DNA of 64,000 bases from Bretschneidera sinensis (Eukaryota; Streptophyta; Magnoliopsida; Brassicales; Akaniaceae). The position numbers and the translations under genes are program-made. Shown here one piece after another: positions 55,846-64,000 of this stretch. The notes beneath the pieces are model-generated. The model saw only the letters and a program-made list of their open reading frames with translations. It searched no databases and was not told the DNA's origin. Every line of letters begins with the position of its first letter. Positions within the stretch are counted from its first letter, which is position 1. The stretch covers positions 106,988,036 to 107,052,035 of the forward strand of contig CM043699.1 of NCBI GenBank assembly GCA_023935145.1, written 5' to 3'.

Positions 55846-56040
55846 TGCATTAAATAAAAGAAAAGAACCGGGAAGGCAGCCTGCCTAATGAAAAATAAAA
55901 GAATCGGGAAGGCAATCGGTTTAATGAGAATAAAAGAACTGGGAAGGCAACCGGTCTAAATGAGAATAAAAGAACTGGGAAGACAGCCGATCTAAATGAG
56001 AATGAAAGAACCGGGAAGGCAGTCAGTCTAAGATAAAAAC
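55846..56040 (+). repeat. 36-bp minisatellite, five copies, in Tek LTR
   Basis: The unit is AATAAAAGAACTGGGAAGGC followed by a C(A/C)ACCGGTCTAAATGAG-like part. Five diverged copies start near 55852, 55894, 55930, 55967 and 56003. Confidence 0.85.
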
Positions 56041-56196
56041 ATGTCGACATTTGGGAAGATATTCTCTAATAATAATTCATGCATTGCATCTGTTTTAAAT
56101 ATTGATTGCATTACTGAAATGCTGATGTGTGGTTTGTTATTGTGAATTTTATTTATAGATGAATTAGTCTCACAGAAAGACAATTATGGTGAGAAA

Positions 56197-56201
56197 GAAA
56201 C
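56197..56201. repeat. Target site duplication GAAAC, left of mosaic M
   Basis: GAAAC is immediately before TGTTGGGTATAC and recurs at 61500-61504 immediately after TTTCCAACA. Confidence 0.85.
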
Positions 56202-56393
56202 TGTTGGGTATACAACCAAAGTCCCACATTGGCTAGAAGTGGGGAGGATCATGGGTATATAAGGATGGACAAATATCTCCATTGGTATGAGGCATTTTGG
56301 GGTAAAAACCCAAGAGCAAATCCATGAGGGCTTAGGCCCAAAGTGGATAATATCATACCAATGTGGAGATATGTAGTGTCCATAGTTCTTACA
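56202..56393 (+). repeat. TRIM-type LTR
   Basis: This 192-bp sequence starts TGTTGGGTATACAACC, ends AGTTCTTACA and has a TATA box (TATATAAG) at 56256-56263. Its size, the CCCACATTGGC word and the adjacent Met primer site fit a terminal-repeat retrotransposon in miniature. Confidence 0.8.
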
Positions 56394-56395
56394 AG

Positions 56396-56408
56396 TGGTA
56401 TCAGAGCC
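56396..56408 (+). other. TRIM primer binding site (initiator tRNA-Met)
   Basis: TGGTATCAGAGCC lies two bases after the LTR end. The mirror copy at 57048-57037 is on the minus strand. Confidence 0.88.
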
Positions 56409-57050
56409 ATGCCCCGGAGTTAGCCATGTGGATGAATCCTCGGAATGCCGAACAAAATGTGGTGGGCCCAGGTTTGATCACGATGAGATCCATGGATTGA
56501 GCTCGGTTTGACAGGCAGTGTGCTCCAGATTCTTCATGGATGTGTCCTGGTCATAACACTGTGAAGAGGAGTTGACCTGGGATAGAGCAAGCTCTCGAGG
56601 CATGTGGTGCTCCATGTAAGGCGTGTGCTCCAACACAGTGGAGTGGAGAATCCTGGTTCGTAGAGAGTGGATGGATGGATGATCGTTTGAGGGGAGGCAC
56701 GGTGGTCGTATACCCAACAATCCTCCCCTCGAACAAAGGACCACCGTGCCTCCCCTCAAACGATCATCCATCTGTCCACTCTCTATGAACCAGGATTCAC
56801 CACTCCACTGCGTTGGAGCACACGCCTTACATGGAGCACCACCTGCCTCGAGAGCTTGCTCTATCCCAGGACAACTCCTCTTCACCGTGTTAAGACCAGG
56901 ACACGTCCATGAAGAATCTGGAGCACACCACTTGTCTAATCGAGCTTATCCACGGATCTCATCGTGATCAAACCTGGGCCCACCACCTTCGTTCGGCATT
57001 CCGATGATTCATCCACATGGCTAACTCCGGGGCATGACTCTGATACCAAT
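56396..57050. repeat. 312-bp inverted repeat (TRIM internal region)
   Basis: The arms 56396-56707 and 56739-57050 are near-perfect reverse complements, with a 31-base loop. Each arm is the TRIM internal region starting from the primer site. On the minus strand the loop holds a polypurine tract (GAGGGGAGGAT) and the first 12 bases of the TRIM LTR (TGTTGGGTATAC). A transcript would fold into a long hairpin. Open frames across it are not genes. Confidence 0.93.
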
Positions 57051-57178
57051 GTTGGAAATCACCTTAGCAAGATGCCCAAGTGGTGATCTTCCAAACACCC
57101 AAGTCTTGAATGACTTGTAGAAAGAAAACAGCAATCAAACACAAGAATAGAAAATCAAAGAAAGAAAGAAGACAAGCA
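57050..57178 (-). repeat. Copia U5 fragment inside mosaic M
   Basis: The minus strand reads from about CTTGTCTTCTTTC to TTTCCAACA and matches the last 115-125 bp of the LTR at 60542-61499. It is joined directly to the TRIM primer site on one side and to integrase on the other. Confidence 0.85.
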
Positions 57179-58300
57179 ATTTATTAAAAATAACATCCCT
57201 ACTTATTATGAGTTTAAATCTTTCTTTTTCTAAGGACCACAACCTGTACCCTTTAGCCCCTTCCCCATATCCTAGAAACACATATTTTCTAGATCCTGGG
57301 CTAAACTTATCCTCCTTTTGGAGTGCATACGCGGCACACCCAAAAGTCCTAAGGTTGTCCAACTCAGGGGGTTTTCCACTCTACAACTCTTCAGGAGTCT
57401 TATTGTATACAATCCTAGAGGGTGATCTATTAATCAAATATGCAGCTGTAGACACCGCTTTCCCCTAAAAACATTTGGGTAATCCGGATTTATTTAACAT
57501 GCACCAAACCTTTTCCCTAAGGGTCTTATTCATCCACTCAGCAACTCCACTTTGCTAAGGGCTTTCCACAACTGTCCTATGTCTTAGAATGCCATTTAAC
57601 CTACAGAATTGATCAAGTTCTTGGTTAAAAATTTCTAAGCCATTATCGGTTCTTATCTCCTTAATTACTCTACCCATTTGAGTCTCAACCAGCCATTTCC
57701 ACACCATTAACTTATTCAATGCATCTGATTTATTTTTCACCAAATAAACCCACACTTTTCTTGAATAATCATCAATTAAAGACAGAAAGTAAATGTTACC
57801 TCCCTGTGTTGGTGTCCTAGCTGGTCCCCAAAGGTCCGCATAAATGTAGTCAAGAATGCCCTTAGCCTTGTGCACTCCGGTGTTGAAGCTGACCCGGTGT
57901 TGCTTCTCAAGAACACAACACTCGCATAAATCAAGTTCCTCTACTTTGTCTCCACCAAGTAGGCCATCCTTGCTGAGAACTTGCAGGCCCTCTTCGCTCA
58001 TATGTCCCAAGCGAGTGTGCCGAAGGTCTGCCTCATCCATCTCAGCCATCAAGCTTGCTGCTTGATCCTTGATTTCCATGTCTTCGATCATCTCATAGAG
58101 TCCATCGTTTCTTGCTGCCTTGATCACTACCAATGATCCCTTAGCTACCTTGATCTTTCCTCCCTCTATCTTGCATATATAGCCCATGGAATCCAGCTGC
58201 CCCAATGAGATCAAGTTCTTCTTCAAATCTGGAACATACCTCACATTTTTCAGCAGCCTTGTGACTCCATCAAACATCCTCAATTAGATGTCTCTAATCC
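57135..58300 (-). pseudogene. Mosaic M copia protease region and integrase, minus strand
   Basis: The frame 58283-57555 is open for 242 codons: VTRLLKNVRYVPDLKKNLIS (pre-integrase), HTRLGHMSEEGLQVLSKDGL, CECCVLEKQHRVSF (HHCC finger), DYIYADLWGPARTPTQGG (first Asp), FLSLIDDYSRKVWVYLVKNK and KEIRTDNGLEIFNQ (second Asp). It continues to 57135 (LRTFGCAAYALQKEDKFSPG, RKYVFLGYGEGAKGYRLW). It is the best preserved integrase in the window but lacks RT on this strand. The protease is interrupted between this segment and gag near 58300-58420. Confidence 0.9.
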
Positions 58301-58417
58301 CCTCGCATGGCAAGAATTATCATTCCCCAAGAAGACCCTTCCATCATTGATCTTCTTGAAATTCTTGAACCATTCTTTGTGAGGGCACATATGATAAGTG
58401 TACCCGGTATCCAAGAT

Positions 58418-59308
58418 CTATTTCCCATTGCCTTCTTGCCCCTTGCTCATATCCGAGCACACAACAAGAACATCATCACCTTGCTGTTCTTCCATGGCAA
58501 CCGAAGCCTCTCCATTGTTGGTATGGCTTCTCCTCTCATCCCATAACCTCTTCTTGCAACCTTTCTTGAAATGGCCCTCTTTGTTGCAGTAGAAGCATCT
58601 CCTTCCTCCTCCAAGTCTTGTCTTGGAATGAGATCTCCCATGGCTCTTTTCTCTACCTTTGTCTCGGTAGTAGCCATTGTTGCTACTGCCATTCCGAACT
58701 ATTGGCCTTCCTCTTACGAACAGCCCTTCACCACTTGATGTCTCCTTTATCTTGGCTTTGAAATCACGTGCCCTTATGGCATTGATCACAATCTCCTTTG
58801 TCAAAGAATCCCTTCCATACTCAATTGCATTAATCAAATTATCAAAGCAATCTGGAAGTGAATTTAATAAAATGACAGCCAATTGTTCATACGGAAAAGT
58901 AATGCTACAGCTATTCAAATCTTGAACTAGCTTGTTAAAGACATCAAGATTATCTTGCAACTCTTTACTAGGGTCCATTTTAAAAGCAAAGATTCTTTTA
59001 AGAAGATAAATTTTGTTAGGGAGAGTTTTGGTAAGAAACAACTCATCTAGTTTCTTCCATATGACAGCCGGATCCTCCGAGTCTCCGCACTCCCTTGTGA
59101 CACTATCCGACATGTACAAGAAAATGGTGTTGTAAGCCATCTTCTTCATCTCGGTCCGCTGGTCCTCCGTGACACTTGCTAGAAAAGCATCATCTTCTCC
59201 AATAGCCAAGTCCACTTTCTGCTGCATTAGAACCGCCTTGATCTTCCGCTTCCATAGGGCAAAGTCCCTCTTTCCATCAAACTTCTCCACACAGAAATTT
59301 GAAGCCAT
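58418..59308 (-). CDS. Mosaic M copia gag, nearly intact, minus strand
   Basis: The 296-codon frame starts MASNFCVEKFDGKRDFALWK, as in TNT1-type gag. The capsid block has VTEDQRTEMKKMAYNTIFLY, LFLTKTLPNKIYLLKRIFAF and LAVILLNSLPDCFDNLINAI. A basic linker (REKSHGRSHSKTRLGGG) leads to an intact zinc knuckle CFYCNKEGHFKKGC. The frame ends after DMSKGQEGNGK, near where protease should begin. The start is supported by its place about 200 bp after the primer site and by family similarity. It is the only long undisrupted structural gene here, so it could still be translated. On transcription from a neighbouring LTR it would be antisense. Confidence 0.88.
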   Translation of the reverse strand: MASNFCVEKFDGKRDFALWKRKIKAVLMQQKVDLAIGEDDAFLASVTEDQRTEMKKMAYNTIFLYMSDSVTRECGDSEDPAVIWKKLDELFLTKTLPNKIYLLKRIFAFKMDPSKELQDNLDVFNKLVQDLNSCSITFPYEQLAVILLNSLPDCFDNLINAIEYGRDSLTKEIVINAIRARDFKAKIKETSSGEGLFVRGRPIVRNGSSNNGYYRDKGREKSHGRSHSKTRLGGGRRCFYCNKEGHFKKGCKKRLWDERRSHTNNGEASVAMEEQQGDDVLVVCSDMSKGQEGNGK

Positions 59309-59528
59309 CTTTTGCGGACAAGATCCCAGATTTGTACACTAACCACAACTGCTTTCTTCAACTTCAAGAACACAGATCGAAGATGGATCTTTAACACCGT
59401 TCTTGAATCAACCTTCAAGAACACGACCGGATCTTGATCTTTACACCATTCTTGAATCACCCAAGAAGTTTGATCTTTGATTCTTAGAGTCTTGGCTCCG
59501 TACCTTCTACTTCTTGCTCTGATAAAAG
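59309..59528 (-). other. Mosaic M copia leader and partial primer site
   Basis: The minus strand reads TTTTATCAGAGCAAGAAG at about 59525-59508, a primer site that has lost its first bases (expected TTGGTATCAGAGC). An untranslated leader with two CTTCAAGAACAC-type repeats then leads to the gag start. The segment ends where the plus-strand RT part begins. Confidence 0.75.
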
Positions 59529-60458
59529 AAAGAGGGATGGCTGAACCAGAAACTTACACGGATGCCATGGAGTGTAAGGATTCGTCAAAGTGGTAGCTGG
59601 CTATGGAGGAAGAAATGGATTCTTTGAGGAAGAACAACTTCTGGGAATTGGTAAAAATTCTAGGAAATTAGAAAGTTGTGGAATGTAAGTGCACTTACAA
59701 GATCAAAGAAGGGTGCCTTCCAAGAGATGAAGTTCGGAACAAGGCTAGGCTGGTGGCGAATGGGTTCACAAGGAAAGAAGACATAGATTTCACAAGAACT
59801 TTCTCACCTAGACACAAGGTGGAGAAGATGGTGAGTATCCTCATCTATGTCATTAATGGGCTGTTGGTTTGGAACAGCAGGGAGAGGATGGAAAGGTTTA
59901 CATCTCAACTTAGTGAGGAGTTTGAGAGGAAGGATCTCAGCCTTGCACAAAAGATCATTGGGATGAGAATCATCCAAGAAAAGGAGAGAAGCCGGTTGAG
60001 GGTTTCTTGGGCAATGAGTGTTCTTAGCAAAATTGTGAGTAATCCCAGAAAAGAGCATTAGCTTGGGATGAAGTGGTTGCTGAGGAACAAGGAGGCTCAG
60101 TGGCAGCCAATGGTAGCACTTATAACAACCGGGGCAGAATGCATAGTAGCTATGGAAGCCATAAAGGAGGCTGTGGGGGTGCAAAGGGTTGTTGGACGAG
60201 TGGGAGGTCTTAAAAGAGTAGGTTGTGGTGTTTTTGGATAGCCAAAGTGTGGGGCACTTGTGGAGGAATCCGGTGTTCCATGAGGGGACAAAGTATATGG
60301 ATGTTCAGTATCATTACATTCCAGAAAATGATACGAAAGGATGCATTCATGTTGACAAGAAGACCATGGAGGAAAGTCCTGCAGATTTAGGTACTAAAGT
60401 TCTACCTCTAAGTAAGTTCAATCATTGCCTTGAATTACTTAGGATTGGAGTTGGTTAA
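59529..60458 (+). pseudogene. Mosaic M copia RT/RNase H remnant, plus strand
   Basis: RT pieces are AMECKDSSKW, LAMEEEMDSLRKNNFWELV, KARLVANGFTRKEDIDFTRT and FSP. A deletion then jumps over the catalytic palm to the region after YVDD (NGLLVWNSRERMERFTSQLS, EEFERKDLSLAQKIIGMRI). RNase H is degraded (GAECIVAMEAIKEAVGV, normally AEAEY). Its strand is opposite to the gag-integrase half. Confidence 0.85.
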
Positions 60459-60541
60459 TTGGTGACTCAAGATGAGTTTGGATCCCGAAGCTTTCTGCAC
60501 AATGGTTTAGGTTTTTTGAACACTTAGACAAAGGTAGAGAT
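60459..60541 (+). other. Mosaic M copia 3' end and polypurine tract
   Basis: A short non-coding segment ends with AAAGGTAGAGAT just before the LTR start TGTTGTTATTTG. The usual copia form would be GTGGAGAT. Confidence 0.65.
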
Positions 60542-61499
60542 TGTTGTTATTTGTCTAAGGTTCAAACAAGTCCAACCATGGTTTAAAAATGGTTAAAGTC
60601 CAAACCAAAGGTGGATTATCAAAGTTCAGCAAGTTAGAAGACTGCACACATGTGTGTGCATCAATTTAGAGCAAGGGAAGGCCATGCGCACTAGTGTTCG
60701 CACTTCTGCACACAATTAGGGAAGTGTGTGCACAGCAGCAGCATTATCAGCACCATGGCGTCTAGAATGGTGTGCTGAAGGACTGGATCAGCGCCATGGT
60801 GCCCAGAAGGTGTGCAAAGGTGCTCTGCCCAGCACCATGGCGCCCCTTGTTGAGCGCCTAGGCGCCAAGCAAAGGGCTGCACACATGGACAGCCTGTTTT
60901 AAGACCCTTTTAAGTGTGTGAGAGCAAGAATAAAATGCACAGCTTCACTTGGAGATGATTAAGGGCTAAGATCTAAGGGAGAACAAGATCAAAGGGTCAA
61001 CAATGAATCTCAAGAATGTCCAAGAATTAAGAGGCTATAAAAGAGGTTTTGAATACCTCATTTCTACAATAATATACAACACACATACAAGAGAGATTTG
61101 TGACATTGTGAGATCAATTGCAAATACAAGAGAGAATTTTGTGAGAGACATAAACACAAGAGGGACTCTTTGTAGTGAGGCTAGTTGTAAAGAAGAGAGT
61201 AGTATAGAGAGAGAGAGCATTGTAATCTTCTTTCTTCTCTTCTTGGTTTCTTCAAGAACTTGGATTCTTGAAGAGGATTTCTGTAACTTTGTAAGAACCA
61301 TTGAGATAGTGCAAAGAGTTCGGAGGAATTCACGGGGACGTAGGCACATTGCCGAACCTCGACAACAAATTTCTTGTCTTATTTCTTTCTTTGATTTTCT
61401 GTTCTTGTGTTTGATTGCTGTTTTCTTTCTACAAGTCATTCAAGTCTTGGGTGTTTGGAAGATCACCACCTGGGCATCTTGCTAAAGTGATTTCCAACA
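60542..61499 (+). repeat. Mosaic M copia 3' LTR
   Basis: This 958-bp LTR starts TGTTGTTATTTG and ends TTTCCAACA. A palindromic GCGCCATGGCGCC-type cluster lies at 60751-60866, and a TATA box (TATAAAAG) at 61036-61043. No second full copy is in the window; only its U5 recurs at 57050-57178. Confidence 0.85.
60751..60866. promoter_or_regulatory. GCGCCATGGCGCC-type motif cluster in mosaic M LTR
   Basis: AGCACCATGGCGTC, CAGCGCCATGGTGCCC, AGCACCATGGCGCCCC and GAGCGCCTAGGCGCCAAG occur within 115 bp, 170-285 bp upstream of the TATA box. Each is a near-palindrome around CATGG or CTAGG. A U3 enhancer role is inferred. Confidence 0.6.
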
Positions 61500-61504
61500 G
61501 AAAC
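61500..61504. repeat. Target site duplication GAAAC, right of mosaic M
   Basis: Identical to 56197-56201. Confidence 0.85.
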
Positions 61505-62081
61505 ACAAAAGTATGATATGATAAGAACCATCTAAATGGTCGAATTTATGTCATGAGCCTCATTACGAGGTAATTATAAGATAATTGATGGTCTTAAGGT
61601 GAACCAATAAATAAGAAGAAGAGAATGATAGAGAATGAGACTTATGATATGTGTAGTGATAGTAGAATGCTATTATCAAGTTATGTGAAATATAATTGAT
61701 TTAATATTAAAAGACTATTTATACAGATTGAGTACTTCTAGTAAATTTAATTCACTGAGCTTGTGAAGCTTACCCCTCATTGTACAATGATTTCAAGTAG
61801 CAGGCATGACAAATAGTTTGGTGAGTTGAGGTTCAGACGAAATCATTTTCTATAAGCCACGTGCGTGTCAACATCCTTAGACTAATATGAAAATAAAATA
61901 AAAATTTATTTGTAAATATTCATGTATTTTATGTTGTATATTATGGTTAAATTAATATTAGAATGATATAAAAGAAATTTTGTTAGTGTTATTTTTATTG
62001 TTTCATATATACGTCCTGCTGGGATTTTCAAAATGTGATGACATCGTCTCGGGGGTGGCCAATCCAGAATGTGTCGTTACA
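61505..62081 (+). repeat. Tek 3' LTR, right part
   Basis: It continues the LTR after mosaic M and ends GTGTCGTTACA, the common terminus of Tekay/Del LTRs. Beyond it, Cop3 ORF3 coding sequence resumes on the minus strand. Confidence 0.72.
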
Positions 62082-62960
62082 TAAGGTAATGATCATCCCG
62101 TATGGGAGACACCTAGAGTCACTCACTTTGCCATTAATCATGTTGGCGAGCAATAGGGGGTAGATATTGAAATAGTGTCCAGTTTTGAGACACCAAATCA
62201 ATACCACGTCTATCTTAGATAGATAGCCCCGACTCCCGAGTCTCGGGTGGATAGTCCAACTCACAATAAGATTGAACAGCTTTGAGTTTAGGGGCATGTC
62301 ACTACATTGGTGAAATTTAGTGAGCCTAAAGATATAGTCAGGGTTGCCCCTAACAATCTGGCACGCCTCCTCATAATCAAAGTTGTCTAGCCATCCATAC
62401 AGACTCTACTAAACCCCTCCCACGAGGATTCTTAGTAGGCTGACCAGGAGGTCAGTGTTCACCTCGAATTCTACACCCATTACACTGGTTTTGAATCGAA
62501 GAGCCAGTGGACTCAGTTTCACCATGTTGACGTAGAATTGGTAAATGAGGCAAGGGTAAAATTTCTGGTGGATCTTGACAAGTGGTGTCAAGTGAATAGC
62601 CTCTAAAGCAGGTAATATATCAAAATTTACATGAAGGATAGAATTGCAATCGACGAATCTACCCGTTATGATTTTCCTGTTGCGTATTACAGAATTATAC
62701 CTGCTCTTGGAGGCGGGGCTCCAAAAGAGCGAGTCATCGAGCTCATTCCTCGTTTTTTTGCTCAAATAACCAGCTAGCCCTTTTACCTTAGTATTTAAGG
62801 CCAAGGAATTCTTAGAACGGGGCCTTATGTGTATTTTCTCATACATTTTTGTGAACAAATTGTTTTGGAGAGAGATTTGGGGAAATGTGGAGTTTTCAAC
62901 CGTAAAAAGTTGAAAATGAGATGATTTGAGGTATGATTGAAGGTTCTATGGAGTGGATTT
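62082..62960 (-). pseudogene. Cop3 ORF3 (plant-transposon domain)
   Basis: The frame 62858-62409 is open: KKTRNELDDSLFWSPASKSR, SVIRNRKIITGRFVDCNSIL, FYPCLIYQFYVNMVKLSPLA and VMGVEFEVNTDLLVSLLRIL. After a frame break, WTIHPRLGSRGYLSKIDVVL and FNIYPLLLANMING reach the Tek junction at 62081. It keeps the central block that is frameshifted in Cop2, and so best supports the family assignment. The sequence beyond residue FNIYPLL is cut off. The N-terminus continues upstream towards 62990. Confidence 0.75.
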
Positions 62961-63059
62961 GAGAGATTTTGGGCTAAAATCAAGGATTTTCTAGAGAGAG
63001 AAAGCTTAGAGTCTTTAAAAATAGCATGAAAAGTGAAAAATCTGAAGAGACTATTTATA

Positions 63060-63375
63060 GAATCGCGATACCAGTTGACTGGGTCCTTCATATTTTGATA
63101 ATAGTGTCATATACCAATCAACTGGCTTGGGATACCAGTCAACTGGGTAATCTAGCAGTGACATACCAGTCGAGTGGGGTGTCTAGGAGAAATTCAAATT
63201 TTTAGCTCCAAGCTTCTCGTTTGATACTGGTTGATTGGTTCCTTTGAACTAGTCGATTAGAGAAATGGTCAGTGAGGTACCAGTCGACTAGGTGTCCCTT
63301 ACCAATCGACTGGGTAACTAGACAGAGAGATACCAGTCGACTAGATCAAGATACTAGTCGACTAGGGTCTTTACA
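63060..63375. promoter_or_regulatory. CCAGTCGACTGG motif array between Cop3 RNase H and ORF3
   Basis: Ten to eleven motif copies in about 315 bp, in the same place as the Cop2 array (34258-34565). Contexts such as ATACCAGTCGACTAG and CTTACCAATCGACTGGG recur. Confidence 0.65.
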
Positions 63376-63511
63376 AAACATAAGATTTGAGCTCCAACTT
63401 GGAATTTTAGCACGAAATTGTTTATCTATGTCATCTCGAGTGAGAGATATATTAAATAAGAGTTAATACTCATTCACTAGATGTCAAATATGCATATGAT
63501 GAATGTTAATG

Positions 63512-64000
63512 CAATCAAACATACATTTTATCATAGTTTTTCAAGCCTATTAATAATCTAATCTTGCTAAAGTTGTCTTCATTCAATGGCTTAGTAAAAA
63601 TGTCAGCTATTTGGTCATCTGAATGTATTAATTCTAATCTAATATCACCTTTTTGAGAATGGTCTCTTATAAAGTAACGCTTTATTTCTATGTGTTTGGT
63701 TCTAAAATGTTGAATATGGTTTTTGGTTAAGTTGATAGCGCTCGTGTTATCACTATGAATTGGTATATCTCTAAAGTTCATGCCATAATCTTTTAACTGT
63801 TGTTTCATCCACAACAACTTCTAGCTGCTACATATTTCGCTTCGACGGTTGATAGAGCAACCAAATTTTGTTTCTTGGAAAACCAAGAGGTTAACATTGC
63901 ACCTAAAAATTGGCATGTTCCATTAATACTTTTTCTATCTAGTCTACAACCCGTAAAATCAACATCTGAATATCCTACAAGCTTAAAAGTTGATTTCCTA
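63512..64000 (-). pseudogene. Cop3 RNase H
   Basis: From 64000 leftward: KLVGYSDVDFTGCRLDRKS (first Asp site), AMLTSWFSKKQNLVALSTVE (Glu region), then the open frame 63817-63515 with HSDNTSAINLTKNHIQHF and ADIFTKPLNEDNF, ending DKMYV. A frameshift lies near 63818. Upstream RT is beyond the window. Confidence 0.92.

Larger units (their letters stand above)
54818..56201 (+). repeat. Tek 3' LTR, left part
   Basis: Starts TGTAATACTTATA. It contains a 36-bp minisatellite at 55846-56040. It is interrupted after GAAAC (56197-56201) by mosaic M and continues at 61505. The total LTR length is about 1.96 kb. Confidence 0.78.
56202..61499. mobile_element. Mosaic M: chimeric copia/TRIM insertion
   Basis: The unit is 5298 bp with TG at the left end, CA at the right and the duplication GAAAC on both sides. 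Inside, in order: TRIM LTR and internal part (plus), the TRIM internal part again (minus), a copia U5 end (minus), copia integrase-protease-gag-primer site (minus), copia RT-RNase H (plus), and a copia 3' LTR (plus). The outer LTRs belong to different families. It interrupts the Tek 3' LTR. Confidence 0.75.
52331..62081 (+). mobile_element. Tek: Tekay/Del-like chromovirus (Ty3), 3' half
   Basis: RT, RNase H, integrase and a chromodomain-like C-terminus are followed by a polypurine tract and a 3' LTR that is split by mosaic M. The right end GTGTCGTTACA at 62081 abuts Cop3 ORF3. The 5' LTR, gag, protease and start of RT are absent; the left break is at about 52330 within the Cop3 LTR. Confidence 0.85.
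62082..64000 (-). mobile_element. Cop3: Ty1/copia element, minus strand, interior part
   Basis: RNase H, a motif-rich spacer and ORF3, in the order and strand expected of a Cop copy entering from the right. Tek is inserted in ORF3. The presumed 3' LTR is at 51357-52330. The 5' part lies beyond 64000. Confidence 0.88.

Noticed and set aside
56478..56967. ORFs of 135, 61 and 73 codons with repeated peptide sequence on both strands
   Set aside because: They are mirror images from the inverted repeat of the TRIM internal region, which is non-coding.
61003..61485. 160-codon ORF beginning MNLKNVQELRGYKRG
   Set aside because: It lies in the R/U5 part of the mosaic M LTR; its end is repeated in the U5 fragment at 57050-57178 in reverse. 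It is LTR sequence without a known domain.

Overview
This window is plant nuclear DNA that consists almost entirely of nested, decayed transposable elements. The evidence is plant-type Ty1/copia and Ty3/gypsy (Athila and chromovirus) pol domains, plant CACTA and MULE transposase pieces, tRNA-Asp and initiator-tRNA-Met primer binding sites, and AT-rich sequence with long LTRs. An angiosperm, probably a eudicot, is the likely source; I cannot name the species. I found no intact host gene, tRNA, rRNA or CRISPR. Nearly every coding region carries stops, frameshifts or deletions.

Names used here: Cop1, Cop2 and Cop3 are three copies of one copia family. AthA, AthB and AthC are Athila-like Ty3 elements. 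TorkD is a second copia lineage. Tek is a Tekay/Del-like chromovirus. Mosaic M is a chimeric copia/TRIM insertion.

Layout. 1-14418: Cop1 (minus), split by AthA (216-9659, plus; target duplication AGACT). 14466-37963: Cop2 (plus), head to head with Cop1. It is split by AthB (16277-22375, plus; duplication CCCGG) inside the gag zinc knuckle and by AthC (25788-33200, minus; GCTAC/GCTAT) just after the reverse-transcriptase YVDD box. 37964-39912: N-terminal half of a MULE transposase gene (minus), cut by the Cop2 3' end. 40037-about 44904: CACTA element with a TNP2-type transposase. 44905-48622: TorkD copia (minus), truncated at both ends. 48623-51356: unassigned sequence holding a solo LTR (50202-50508, duplication GTTAC). 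51357-about 52330: the 3' LTR of Cop3 (minus). 52331-62081: the 3' half of Tek (plus), inserted into Cop3. Its LTR is split by mosaic M (56202-61499, duplication GAAAC). 62082-64000: the ORF3 and RNase H parts of Cop3, which leaves the window on the right.

Points of most interest. (1) Three unrelated families carry clusters of a family-specific palindromic motif just upstream of the LTR TATA box: CCAGTCGACTGG in Cop, (G)ATCGAGCGCA in Ath, GCGCCATGGCGCC-like in M. In Cop and AthA the clusters recur in the spacer before an extra third ORF. (2) Those third ORFs appear to share one plant-transposon domain although one element is Ty1/copia and the other Ty3. (3) Mosaic M joins a TRIM LTR, a 312-bp inverted repeat, an inverted copia gag-integrase half and a plus-strand RT/RNase H half between one pair of identical target duplications. 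(4) The three Athila elements share a 3' tail with a 93-bp tandem repeat and three polypurine-tract-like copies.
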